Of a DNA stretch of 64,000 nt, positions 15,570-23,021 are shown in pieces. A program made the translations under genes and the position numbers. This DNA is from Bradyrhizobium liaoningense (GTDB lineage Bacteria; Pseudomonadota; Alphaproteobacteria; Rhizobiales; Xanthobacteraceae). A model generated the notes under the pieces. The model did no database searches and had not been told where the DNA came from. It saw only the letters and a program-made list of their open reading frames with translations. The stretch is taken from positions 124,001-188,000 of the forward strand of contig NZ_JAFCJT010000005.1 in assembly GCF_018130785.1 (NCBI RefSeq). Direction: 5' to 3'. Each line of letters opens with the position of its first letter. Position 1 is the stretch's first letter.

Positions 15570-17176
15570 TCCACGTCTTCTTGCTCTTGGCCTTCAATCT
15601 GCTGTCCGTCCCAGTCGAAACGGTTCGTCATGAACAACGTTTCCTGAGGCTCGTCTGCGTGGTGCCATAGGATGTCCAAGCGGCCTTCCTGTGGTCTCAT
15701 GGTCATCTTGCTCACAGCACCGCGCAGCGCCTTGTTGGCCTCCTCAGTGTCCATAGGTTCCGCTGTGAGGGCCTTGTCTACCGCTGCCAGCCGCATCTTG
15801 ACGTTGGTGCTGGCCAGAGCGTCACGCCGTTCCTTTAGTTCCCGAACGTATTCGGCCCTCCTGTCCGTCTCTTCCTCGGCATCTTTCAGGGCCTGTTTGG
15901 CGGCCCGGCTCTTGTCCGAAATCGAGAGGTCCAACAACTGCTGCTCTCTGATTTGGGCATGGACGAGGTTGGACGTGGCCTCTTCAATGTCACTGTCCAG
16001 CTCTGCGGTGTTCTTGCCGCGAGGCGCTTCTTCAAGTGTCATCGCGAGGCCATGTTTGAACGCCTTCACCGCCTGATCGTAGGGCACGCTCTCGTACTTG
16101 CATGTGCCCGCCTTCGCGTGTGCCGCCGCGCACACGAGGTAAACGAAATCGCCCTTGTTGACCCTCGTGACGGTGCCTCCGCAGTGCTGGCATTTCATTA
16201 CACCGGCGAAGATGGACCGCACGGGCGCCTTGGCGTTCCTGCCGCGTGCCCCGGTGGTGCTCAGGCGGGCGTTCACGCGCTCGAATAGCTCTCGGTCCAC
16301 CGCTGCGGGGAACCTGTGGGCAATGGGTTCCTGCGGAATACGTTGCTTGGTGCGCTGGCCTTCAACCTTCCTCACCGTGTGTGGCACAAAGACACCAATG
16401 GCCGCCTTGTTGGTGAGTAACTTGCGGATGTAGCTGCGGTGCCAATACGCCGCCTTCCAGCCGCCCGCGCCCCACGTGTCTTCCTTGGTGTCGTTGAGAT
16501 GCGCCGCGATGCTGTGCGCTCCCATGCCGTCGTCAGCCATCTCGAACATCCAGCGTAGCAACGCCGCACGTTCGTCGATCAGCTCGTAGCTCGATGTCTC
16601 GGTGTTCCAGCATATCCACGCAGGTAGCCTCAGCGTGTACGGCTTGGTGAGCTTCTCTTGTCCTGCAAACTTCTGACGCCGCGCCGCGTGTGCCTTGGCG
16701 ACGCGAACGCCCTTGGTGGCGCTCTCCTCATTGGCGCGGATAAAGCGCAGCACCATCATGAGGAACAGCACGGGGTCGCTGTCGAGCGCGGCTGCGTTGT
16801 ACTCTCGTCCACCGTCCGACATGTCGATGACGGTCACCCCCGCCTCAACGATGTCCTCAATCGCGCGGACGGCCTTGCGTGCTACCTGTCTGCTGATGCG
16901 GTCGAGGTTTTCGACGAGGAGCCAAGAGCCGGGAGGAATGGTGCCGTCTCGAACGCGTTCAACGAAAACGCCCAATGCGCCTGTCTCTCGGTTCGCTCCA
17001 TGGAACCCGGAGACGCCCTTGTCCTCAAAGGTCAGTTCATCATCCAGCACCACATTGTTCGCAGCGGCCCACGCCTGCGCCGCATCGGTCTGACGCTGGC
17101 GCGAATGACCCTTTGCCTGCTCGGGTGTGCTGAACCGAACGTAGCTATACGCCCTCGGGGGCCGCTGCGTCTCCAT
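15566..17176 (-). CDS. large serine recombinase (site-specific integrase)
   Basis: 536 residues. The resolvase catalytic domain begins at residue 9 with AYSYVRFSTPEQAKGHSRQ, nucleophile Ser16, followed by DKGVSGFHG, LLVENLDRISRQ and FIRANEESATKGVRV. The recombinase domain (about 190-290) includes WRHSYI-like WHRSYIRKLLTNKAAIGVF. A zinc ribbon (CQHCGG with a second Cys pair CAAAHAKAGTC, about residues 335-365) and a long charged coiled coil (about 385-460) complete the usual large serine integrase architecture. It belongs to the group that integrates and excises phages and small islands at short core sites. It is 10 bp downstream of the 65-residue gene and overlaps the ParB-like gene, forming one operon. 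It is the presumed integrase of the comM element. Confidence 0.95.
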   Translation of the reverse strand: METQRPPRAYSYVRFSTPEQAKGHSRQRQTDAAQAWAAANNVVLDDELTFEDKGVSGFHGANRETGALGVFVERVRDGTIPPGSWLLVENLDRISRQVARKAVRAIEDIVEAGVTVIDMSDGGREYNAAALDSDPVLFLMMVLRFIRANEESATKGVRVAKAHAARRQKFAGQEKLTKPYTLRLPAWICWNTETSSYELIDERAALLRWMFEMADDGMGAHSIAAHLNDTKEDTWGAGGWKAAYWHRSYIRKLLTNKAAIGVFVPHTVRKVEGQRTKQRIPQEPIAHRFPAAVDRELFERVNARLSTTGARGRNAKAPVRSIFAGVMKCQHCGGTVTRVNKGDFVYLVCAAAHAKAGTCKYESVPYDQAVKAFKHGLAMTLEEAPRGKNTAELDSDIEEATSNLVHAQIREQQLLDLSISDKSRAAKQALKDAEEETDRRAEYVRELKERRDALASTNVKMRLAAVDKALTAEPMDTEEANKALRGAVSKMTMRPQEGRLDILWHHADEPQETLFMTNRFDWDGQQIEGQEQEDVE

Positions 17177-17186
17177 GTGGATGGTC

Positions 17187-17384
17187 TCAGCTGCTCAGGG
17201 CTTCACGGGTGACCGTGGCGAGTACGGTATCGACGCAGCCCCACCGGACCGCTAAGCGGTGCGCCCAAGCCTCAATGCGCTCTCCAAGGGCTTGCTCGCG
17301 TTCTCCTGCGGCCTGCACGGCCCAGCTGAACCTGACTGCTGCGGTGACGATGCGATGGCTGGCTGCGGTCGTAATTTGCTTCAT
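17187..17384 (-). CDS. 65-residue protein at the element end, upstream of the recombinase
   Basis: Starts at the ATG at 17384 with AGGGGAG 7 bases upstream on the minus strand, a strong ribosome-binding site that supports real translation. The protein (KQITTAASHRIVTAAVRF, then GEREQALGERIEAWAHRLAV) is predicted helical and mildly basic. No family is recognised. It ends 10 bp before the recombinase start. Position next to the attachment site and in the recombinase operon is where small excision-directing factors are often encoded, so that is a candidate role, unproven. Reading further upstream in frame runs into comM sequence in the wrong frame and is rejected. Confidence 0.6.
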   Translation of the reverse strand: MKQITTAASHRIVTAAVRFSWAVQAAGEREQALGERIEAWAHRLAVRWGCVDTVLATVTREALSS

Positions 17385-17425
17385 GGTCAATCTCCCCTTA
17401 CCGCCCCTCGTGGGCATTGGGAAGA

Positions 17426-18073
17426 TCACATGAGCAGGTGATGTCCGCCGGCGGCCGCGATCTCCAGCGCGCGCTTGGCGCTCTCCTGGCCCTTGATGTC
17501 GCGCAGGTCGAGCGTGGAGGCGGCGGCTTCGTGCACGCGCGGCGCGGGCCGCGACAGCACCTGCGTGCCCTTGAAATGGTTGGCGATCTGGATCAGCGAT
17601 TGTGCCGCGATGATCTGGATGTCCGGGCTCGCCCACGCCGCTTCCGAGCCGCAGTCCGCCGGACAGATCAAGCCTTCCTCGCGCACATTGGCGCCGATCG
17701 CGGCGGGCAAAACGCCGGCCACCGGCGCGATCGAGCCGTCGAGGCCGAGCTCGCCGAGCACGGTAAAACCGGTCAGCGCATCCGGCGGTATCGCGCCGAT
17801 TGCGGCCATCAGCCCGAGCGCGATCGGCAGGTCGTAATGGCTGCCCTCCTTGGGCAGGTCGGCGGGTGCGAGATTGACGATGATCCGCCGCGCCGGCAGC
17901 GCCAGCCCCGAGGCGATCAGCGCCGAGCGGACGCGCTCCCGCGCCTCCGACACCGCCTTGTCCGGCAGGCCGACGATGGCAAAGGCCGGCAGGCCAGGCG
18001 CGACCTGCACCTGCACGTCGACCGCGCGGGCCTCGATCCCCTCAAAGGCGACGGTAGAAACCCGCTGAACCAT
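17426..18073 (-). pseudogene. comM: comM (yifB) 5' half, truncated by the integrated element
   Basis: N-terminal 215 residues of ComM, from the ATG at 18073 (VQRVSTVAFEGIEARAVDVQ). The fragment includes the ChlI/Lon-like domain with GLPDKAVSEARERVRSAL, NLAPADLPKEGSHYDLPIAL and GELGLDGSIAPV, and ends with IKGQESAKRALEIAAAGGHH and LLM before the TGA contributed by the element. An intact gene would go straight on to IGAPGAGKS. The fragment therefore lacks the whole ATP-binding core and cannot act as the ATPase. It keeps its own promoter region, so it can still drive transcription into the element's minus-strand operon. Confidence 0.95.
17429..17442. other. right attachment junction of the comM element
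   Basis: CATGAGCAGGTGAT on the plus strand. To the right the comM 5' half continues on the minus strand as codons for Gly-Gly-His-His-Leu-Leu-Met. To the left the element begins, and its first bases create a TGA stop directly after the Met codon (17426-17428). The G at position 9 of the motif is the chromosomal version (Leu CTG). Confidence 0.85.
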
Positions 18074-18300
18074 GCCCGAACCAGCCTGCCCTCTCGTACA
18101 ATTAGGGGTAGCAGAGCCTGATCTTTCTTGCAAGAACAATACGAGAACGATCCTGAAGGCCCGGAAAACCCTAACCGATCGTAAACATCTCAGAGACACT
18201 ACGCCTCGAATGCGAGCGGCTCTCCTCAGCACATCCCAACGAATGTCCGCTACTCCTAGAGGTGCGGGATGGGCCGTGGTCTAACGGGTGAACAATTCAA

Positions 18301-18546
18301 ATGCTTGCAAATCGCCGCAGAAGCGAACGACGGGTGTGCACTCGTCTCGCCAAGATTCACTTTGGCGCGGGCTCGCTGCCGAGGGATTGCACGATCACGG
18401 ATATCTCGGACGGCGGCGTGAAAGTCGTGGCGGAGTTTCTGGAAGTGCCGCCGCAATTCACCATCATCTTCGCGCCCGACTATTCCCGCCAATGCCGCCT
18501 GCGCTGGCGCATCGGCTGCGAGTTTGGCGCTGAATTCACCGATTGA
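18301..18546 (+). CDS. PilZ domain protein
   Basis: An 81-residue stand-alone PilZ domain, the receptor fold for cyclic di-GMP. The two binding motifs are visible: the RxxxR-type run NRRRSERRVCTRL at the N-terminus and ITDISDGGVKVVAE (D/NxSxxG) about 28 residues later. The remainder forms the small beta barrel (FTIIFAPDY, CRLRWRIGCEFGAEF). It lies 80 bp upstream of tadD on the same strand and near the cpa pilus genes, so control of pilus or surface attachment by cyclic di-GMP is a reasonable inference. No second domain is present, so it must act by binding a partner. Confidence 0.85.
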   Translation: MLANRRRSERRVCTRLAKIHFGAGSLPRDCTITDISDGGVKVVAEFLEVPPQFTIIFAPDYSRQCRLRWRIGCEFGAEFTD

Positions 18547-18625
18547 GCCGGACAGGCGCCGTCCCTTAACGGGACTTTAGCGTTAATGGGTAAGCATCTC
18601 TGATCAGTCGCCGAGTGATCAGAGT

Positions 18626-19399
18626 ATGTCCAAGCGTTTGTCCGTTGCCTCTCCCCCGGCGAAATATCTGTTCTCCGCGCTTCTGGTCCTTGCCCTCGGC
18701 GGCTGCCAGACCACGAGTCTTGAGGATGTGACCGGCGCCCTCGGCGGCAGGCCGGAAACAGCGTCCAAGGCCGATCCCAAGCCTGATATGGACGCGCTGC
18801 GCGAGCGCTATCGCGCCAAGCCCAGCGATCCAGCAGTCGCTCTCGAATACGGCAAGGCGCTGCGCGAGACAGGCCAGCGCGCCCAGGCCGTCGCGGTGAT
18901 GGAGCAGGCCGTGCTCGCCCATCCCAGCAACAAGGCGCTGCTCGCCGGCTACGGCCGCGCGCTCGCCGATAGCGGCAATTTCCAGCAGGCTTTCGATGTG
19001 CTCGGCCGCGCGCACACGCCCGAGGATCCCGACTGGCGCATCCTGTCGGCGCAAGGCGCGGCGCTCGATCAGCTCGGCCGCAACGAGGAGGCGCAGCAAT
19101 ATTATGCGGCAGCGCTGAAGATCGTGCCCGAGGAGCCGCAGGTTCTGTCCAATCTCGGTCTGTCCTACATGCTCCAGAACAATCTGCCGCGGGCCGAGGA
19201 AACCCTGCGCCGCGCGCATGAGCGCAATGCCGCCGATTCCCGCGTGCGTACCAATCTCGCGCTCGTGCTGGGGCTGGAAGGAAAGCAGGCCGAGGCCGAG
19301 TCCATCGTGAAGGCCGACCTGCCGCCGGATCAGGCCGCGGCAAAGGTCACGGCGCTCCGGCAGCTTCTGGCGAAGAAGCAGCAGCGGGCGGACAAATAA
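18626..19399 (+). CDS. tadD: TadD-like TPR lipoprotein of Flp/Tad pilus assembly
   Basis: A 257-residue protein with a lipoprotein signal ending in a lipobox (VLALGGC, Cys near residue 28), followed by tetratricopeptide repeats from about residue 55 (AVALEYGKALRETGQRAQAV, ALLAGYGRALADSGNFQQAF, RILSAQGAALDQLGRNEEAQ, PQVLSNLGLSYMLQNNLPRA). This is the pattern of TadD, the pilotin-like factor for secretin assembly in the Tad secretion system. It converges with cpaE, with only 18 bp between the stops. It would be anchored in the outer membrane periplasmic leaflet. Confidence 0.85.
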   Translation: MSKRLSVASPPAKYLFSALLVLALGGCQTTSLEDVTGALGGRPETASKADPKPDMDALRERYRAKPSDPAVALEYGKALRETGQRAQAVAVMEQAVLAHPSNKALLAGYGRALADSGNFQQAFDVLGRAHTPEDPDWRILSAQGAALDQLGRNEEAQQYYAAALKIVPEEPQVLSNLGLSYMLQNNLPRAEETLRRAHERNAADSRVRTNLALVLGLEGKQAEAESIVKADLPPDQAAAKVTALRQLLAKKQQRADK

Positions 19400-19417
19400 T
19401 CCGCCCCGCTATTCTTA

Positions 19418-20707
19418 CTAGGACGCCTTGCGATGCGGGGCTGAGCTGCGGCCCGCCCTGCCCTTCAGCTTCTTCAGCAGCGGTCCGAACAGCGAGCGCT
19501 TCGGCTTCTTCACTTCGCCGCGCCCGGCGAGGCGGTTCGCCATGTTCTGGAACAGCTCGGTGGTGCGGTGGCTCTTCGAGACCTCGGCGATCATCTGGCC
19601 GTTATTGGCGGCGGTCGAGAACAGCTTTGAATCGAACGGGATCACCGCGATCGGCTGGCTCTCCATGGTCTTGGCGAACGCCTTGACCTCGATCTCCGCG
19701 CGCTTGTGCATTCCGACCTGGTTGATGCAGTACAGCGGCGGCCGGTCGTTCGGCCGTGCCGCCTTCAGTACGCTCAGCATGTTCTTGGTGTTGCGCAGAT
19801 TGGCGAGATCGGGCTCGGCCACGATCACGATGTCGTCGGCATTGACCAGCGCACGGCGCGTCCAGCCCGACCATTGGTGGGGAACGTCGAGCACGATGCA
19901 GGGCGTGGTCATGCGCAGCGTGTCGAAGATTGCATCGAACGCTTCGGCGCCGAAATCATAGACGCGGTCAAGGGTGGCGGGCGCAGCGAGGAGGCTGAGG
20001 CGCTCGGTGCATTTGGCGAGCAGGCGCTCCATCAGCGCCGTGTCCGGCCGGTCCTGCGACAGCACCGCGTTGGCGATGCCCTGCACGGGATCCTGATTGT
20101 AGTCGAGGCCGGCGGTGCCGAAGGCGAGGTCGAGATCGATCACGACGGAATCGAGCGCGAGGTCGCGCGCGATGGTCCAGGCCACATTGTGCGCGACCGT
20201 GGACGCGCCGACGCCGCCCTTGGCGCCGACCACCGCGATGACGCGGCCGGTGATGATGGCTTCCGACGCCGAGAACAGGCTGCAGATCGAGCGGACAACG
20301 TCGAGGGTCTCGACCGGTCCGACCACGTAATCGTTGACGCCGCGGCGGACCAGCTCGCGATAGGGCGCGGTGTCGTTGGGATTGCCGATCACGACCACCC
20401 GGGTGCCGGGATCGCAGACGCCGGCGAGATCGTCGAGGCCCTCGAGGATATCGCGTGTGCCGTCGGATTCGATCACGATGACGTTCGGCGTCGGCATCGT
20501 GTCATAGACCTCGATGGCCGCAGCCAGGCCGCCGCCCTTGGCGGTGAGATGCGCCTTGGCGAGACGGCGATCCTGCCCTGCCGCGGTCACCGCGGCGAGC
20601 GTCTGCTCGGTCTCGCAAAAGGCCTGCACCGAGATGCGAGGAACCGGCGCAATGTGTTCCTCGGGGTGCCGCGGATCGTCCGCTTCTTCTTCGTGAAGAC
20701 TTGTCAT
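19418..20707 (-). CDS. cpaE: CpaE/TadZ pilus-localising ATPase-like protein
   Basis: 429 residues from the ATG at 20707. The N-terminal third is a receiver-like domain (ISVQAFCETEQTLAAV, VIVIESDG, RVVVIGNPND, VNDYVVGPVE). The rest is a MinD/ParA-type ATPase domain with a deviant Walker A AVVGAKGGVGASTVAHNVAW, DLDLAFGTAGLDYNQDP, and CINQVG. The family positions the Flp/Tad pilus machine at the cell pole. The start overlaps the cpaD stop by 4 bp. The C-terminus is basic (KKPKRSLFGPLLKKLKGR). A longer in-frame reading upstream overlaps cpaD and is not coding. Confidence 0.92.
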   Translation of the reverse strand: MTSLHEEEADDPRHPEEHIAPVPRISVQAFCETEQTLAAVTAAGQDRRLAKAHLTAKGGGLAAAIEVYDTMPTPNVIVIESDGTRDILEGLDDLAGVCDPGTRVVVIGNPNDTAPYRELVRRGVNDYVVGPVETLDVVRSICSLFSASEAIITGRVIAVVGAKGGVGASTVAHNVAWTIARDLALDSVVIDLDLAFGTAGLDYNQDPVQGIANAVLSQDRPDTALMERLLAKCTERLSLLAAPATLDRVYDFGAEAFDAIFDTLRMTTPCIVLDVPHQWSGWTRRALVNADDIVIVAEPDLANLRNTKNMLSVLKAARPNDRPPLYCINQVGMHKRAEIEVKAFAKTMESQPIAVIPFDSKLFSTAANNGQMIAEVSKSHRTTELFQNMANRLAGRGEVKKPKRSLFGPLLKKLKGRAGRSSAPHRKAS

Positions 20708-21438
20708 TTGCCGGTGTCGCTGAGTTTGGCCTTGTCGGCTTCGGGATAGGCGGTCGCGGTCGTCGTGCCCTTGCGGTAGCGCTCGAACGCGATGTCGCGC
20801 CGCGCGGTATAGGCGGGCGTTTCGGCACGCGGCTGCTCGAGGTCGGCGGGGTTGTCGATCATCGCCGCGAGGTTGCGCTGGCTGGCGCAGCCGAGATTGA
20901 AGTACGGCCGGTTCTCGTTGTAGCCGGGGTCGAGGATGTTCGGGCCGACGTCTTCCGGCCACAGCCCGCAGGGACCGGCGACTGCGGCGATCCTGGAATA
21001 GCTCAGGCGGATGGTGGGCAGCAGGCCGGGATCCTCGGGGCGATAGGGATGCTGGACGATGGCACGCGACGGCACGCCGCCGGATGCGAGCACCGACCGG
21101 ATTTCGCGATAGGTCGCCGCCGCGGCGCGCGAATTCGCAGTGTCGACCGGTACGTCGACGACGACGGAACCGGTGCCTTCGCGCACCCAGTCCCGGGCAA
21201 TGCCCGCGACGTCCGCGTGCTGCTCGGCGGAGAGGCCGCCACGAGACTTGCCGACGAAGATCACGATCGACTTCTTGGCTTCCTGCACCGCGATCGGGTG
21301 GCGCTGGCGATAGTCGGTCGGTACCGTCTGGGTGACGATCTCACCGGTGGTGTTGCAGGCGCCGAGCATGACGGAGAGCCCCGTCAGCGCGAGCGCGATC
21401 CGCAGGTTGCGACGTCGATCGGTGATCGTCTTCATCAT
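20704..21438 (-). CDS. cpaD: CpaD family pilus assembly lipoprotein
   Basis: 244 residues from the ATG at 21438, which has GAGGGG 8 bases upstream; a reading from 21480 adds 14 residues without support. The signal sequence ends in a lipobox (LSVMLGAC, then NTTGEI). The mature protein shows the CpaD features TDYRQRHPIAVQEAKKSIVI, AGIARDWVREGTGSVVVDVP, and the C-terminal NLGCASQRNLAAMIDNPADL. CpaD works with the CpaC secretin in the outer membrane. It lies between cpaC (52-bp gap) and cpaE (4-bp overlap) in a cpaBCDE run. Confidence 0.92.
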   Translation of the reverse strand: MMKTITDRRRNLRIALALTGLSVMLGACNTTGEIVTQTVPTDYRQRHPIAVQEAKKSIVIFVGKSRGGLSAEQHADVAGIARDWVREGTGSVVVDVPVDTANSRAAAATYREIRSVLASGGVPSRAIVQHPYRPEDPGLLPTIRLSYSRIAAVAGPCGLWPEDVGPNILDPGYNENRPYFNLGCASQRNLAAMIDNPADLEQPRAETPAYTARRDIAFERYRKGTTTATAYPEADKAKLSDTGK

Positions 21439-21490
21439 CGCTTTGTCCCCTCTTGGCCCGTTTCTTGCCCCGGTCCCCAAACCGTCCGTC

Positions 21491-23008
21491 TCAGTCGATG
21501 ATGAAGCCGAAATCGCCGCCGGTGCCCTCGATCGGGTCGACGCGGCGCGCGATGCCGTAGAGGCGGTTCATGCGGCCGAGCAGCGCCGTCTGCGCGTCCG
21601 AGGCCGGCGCAAAGCCGTCGTCGGGCCGCGACAATTCCTTCTGGGCGACCGCGCGCACCACATAGGGCGTCACGATCACCATCAGCTCGGTCTCGTTGTT
21701 GACGAAGTCCTGGCTGCGGAACAGCGCGCCGATGATCGGCACCTGGTCGACGCCGGGCAGGCCGTTGATCGCCTGCTTGGTCTGCTGCTGGATCAGGCCG
21801 GCCATCGCCATCGAGCCGCCGGAAGGAATCTCCAGCGTGGTCTCGGCGCGGCGGGTCTGGACCGAGGGGATGGTGATGGAGCTCGTCGAAGATGAAGAGA
21901 TCGCCTGCGTCACCGTGATGGCGTTCTGGTTCGACAGCTCCGACACCTCCGTCATCACCCGCAGGCTGATCCGCCCTTCGCTGAGCACGACCGGGGTGAA
22001 GTTCAGGGAGATGCCGAATTTCTTGTAGGTGATCTGGGTGGTACAGACGTGGGTGACCGGATCGCAGGCGTAGCCTCCGGGAATTGGAAATTCGCCGCCG
22101 GCGATGAAGGTCGCCGATTCACCCGAGATCGCCGTCAGGCTCGGTTCGGCCAGCGTCCGCATCACACCGGCGCTTTCCATCGCCCGCATCGTGGCGTTGA
22201 CGGTGGCCACGCCCTTGGCGAGGCCGGTGACGCCAAGGGCGTTGCTGCTGACCAGTGGTCCGCCGCTGGCCGCGAACGGGTTGGAATTGTTGAAATTCAC
22301 CACCGCGGTGCCGGCATTCAGGCTGGCGCTGAGGTCGACGCCCAGCTGCTTGACGATGTCACGGCGCACCTCGCCGACGACGACCTTGAGCATGACCTGG
22401 TCGCGGCCGCGCACGACGATGTTGTTGACGACCTTGTCGGAGCCGCCGACCAGCTTCGCGGCGACGTCGCCGGCCTGCTGGGCTTCGACCGGGCTCGACA
22501 CCGAGCCGGTCAGCATCACGCTTTCGCCGACGCCTTCGATCTGCACGCCCGGCAGCGACTGGCGCAGTGCCGCGCGCATGCCGTTGAGGTCGCGCTTCAC
22601 CGCGATGTCGTAGGAGGCGACCTGCTGGCCGTCGGCGGTGAAGAACACGACATTGGTCTGGCCGACCTGGCCGCCGATGATATAGGCGCGCTGCGACGAG
22701 CGGATCACCGCATTGGCGATCTTGGGATCGGCCACCAGCACATCCTTGACCTCGCGCGGCAGGTCGATGACGACCGACTTGCCGACGCCGAGCGACAGCG
22801 AGCGCGTCCGCGCCGACGCAACGGTCGATACCGGCGACACGCCGAGATCCGGCGCCTGCATCGGTGCCTGGTCGCCGACCGGCGCATCCGCGGCGCTGAC
22901 GAACCCGGGGGCTGCGACCAGCCCCAGCATCAGCATTGCCCCTGCCCAGAACGAGTGCGTGCGCTTCCCCCGAATTCGCATGCCCGTCCGATCATCCCCG
23001 TAGTTCAT
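21491..23008 (-). CDS. cpaC: CpaC/RcpA secretin of the Flp/Tad pilus
   Basis: 505 residues with a signal peptide (cleavage after about residue 40, FVSAADAP). The N-terminal pilus-associated domain (LGVGKSVVIDLPREVKDVLVADP, IIGGQVGQTNVVFF) is followed by a BON/secretin N-domain (GVGESVMLTGSV, VVNNIVVRGRDQVMLKVVVGEV) and the C-terminal secretin domain (LTAISGESATFIAGGEFPIP, SEGRISLRVMTEVSEL, IPSGGSMAMAGLIQQQ, LPGVDQVPIIGALFRSQDF, NETELMVIVTPYVV). It forms the outer-membrane pore for pilus exit. It is 13 bp downstream of cpaB. Confidence 0.95.
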   Translation of the reverse strand: MNYGDDRTGMRIRGKRTHSFWAGAMLMLGLVAAPGFVSAADAPVGDQAPMQAPDLGVSPVSTVASARTRSLSLGVGKSVVIDLPREVKDVLVADPKIANAVIRSSQRAYIIGGQVGQTNVVFFTADGQQVASYDIAVKRDLNGMRAALRQSLPGVQIEGVGESVMLTGSVSSPVEAQQAGDVAAKLVGGSDKVVNNIVVRGRDQVMLKVVVGEVRRDIVKQLGVDLSASLNAGTAVVNFNNSNPFAASGGPLVSSNALGVTGLAKGVATVNATMRAMESAGVMRTLAEPSLTAISGESATFIAGGEFPIPGGYACDPVTHVCTTQITYKKFGISLNFTPVVLSEGRISLRVMTEVSELSNQNAITVTQAISSSSTSSITIPSVQTRRAETTLEIPSGGSMAMAGLIQQQTKQAINGLPGVDQVPIIGALFRSQDFVNNETELMVIVTPYVVRAVAQKELSRPDDGFAPASDAQTALLGRMNRLYGIARRVDPIEGTGGDFGFIID

Positions 23009-23021
23009 GCTATCCCCATCA

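Larger units (their letters stand above)
12069..17434. mobile_element. 5.36-kb serine-recombinase integrative element inserted in comM
   Basis: The segment separating the two comM halves. Content from left to right: a 75-bp repeat copy, two overlapping plus-strand genes (12325-13609), the second repeat copy, a plus-strand two-helix membrane protein gene (13807-14331), then a minus-strand operon of a ParB-like gene, a large serine recombinase gene and a 65-codon gene next to the right end. The plus-strand genes use visibly fewer G/C third positions than the chromosome on either side, consistent with transfer. There are no structural phage genes, conjugation genes or replication genes, so it is neither a complete prophage nor a self-transmissible element. 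Boundaries come from the shared core at both junctions and from the continuity of ComM across them. Confidence 0.92.

Noticed and set aside
12069..17434. Element as an insertion sequence or complete prophage
   Set aside because: There is no transposase, terminal inverted repeats at the ends or phage structural genes. The recombinase and core-site junctions fit a site-specific integrative element.
17187..17636. A 149-residue minus-strand frame running from comM sequence into the element end
   Set aside because: Its first part overlaps the comM 5' half in another frame. Only the last 65 codons, which have their own ribosome-binding site, are accepted as a gene.
11171..18073. Split comM as a sequencing or assembly error
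   Set aside because: The split is caused by 5.36 kb with a coherent set of genes and matching junction cores, not by a single-base shift.
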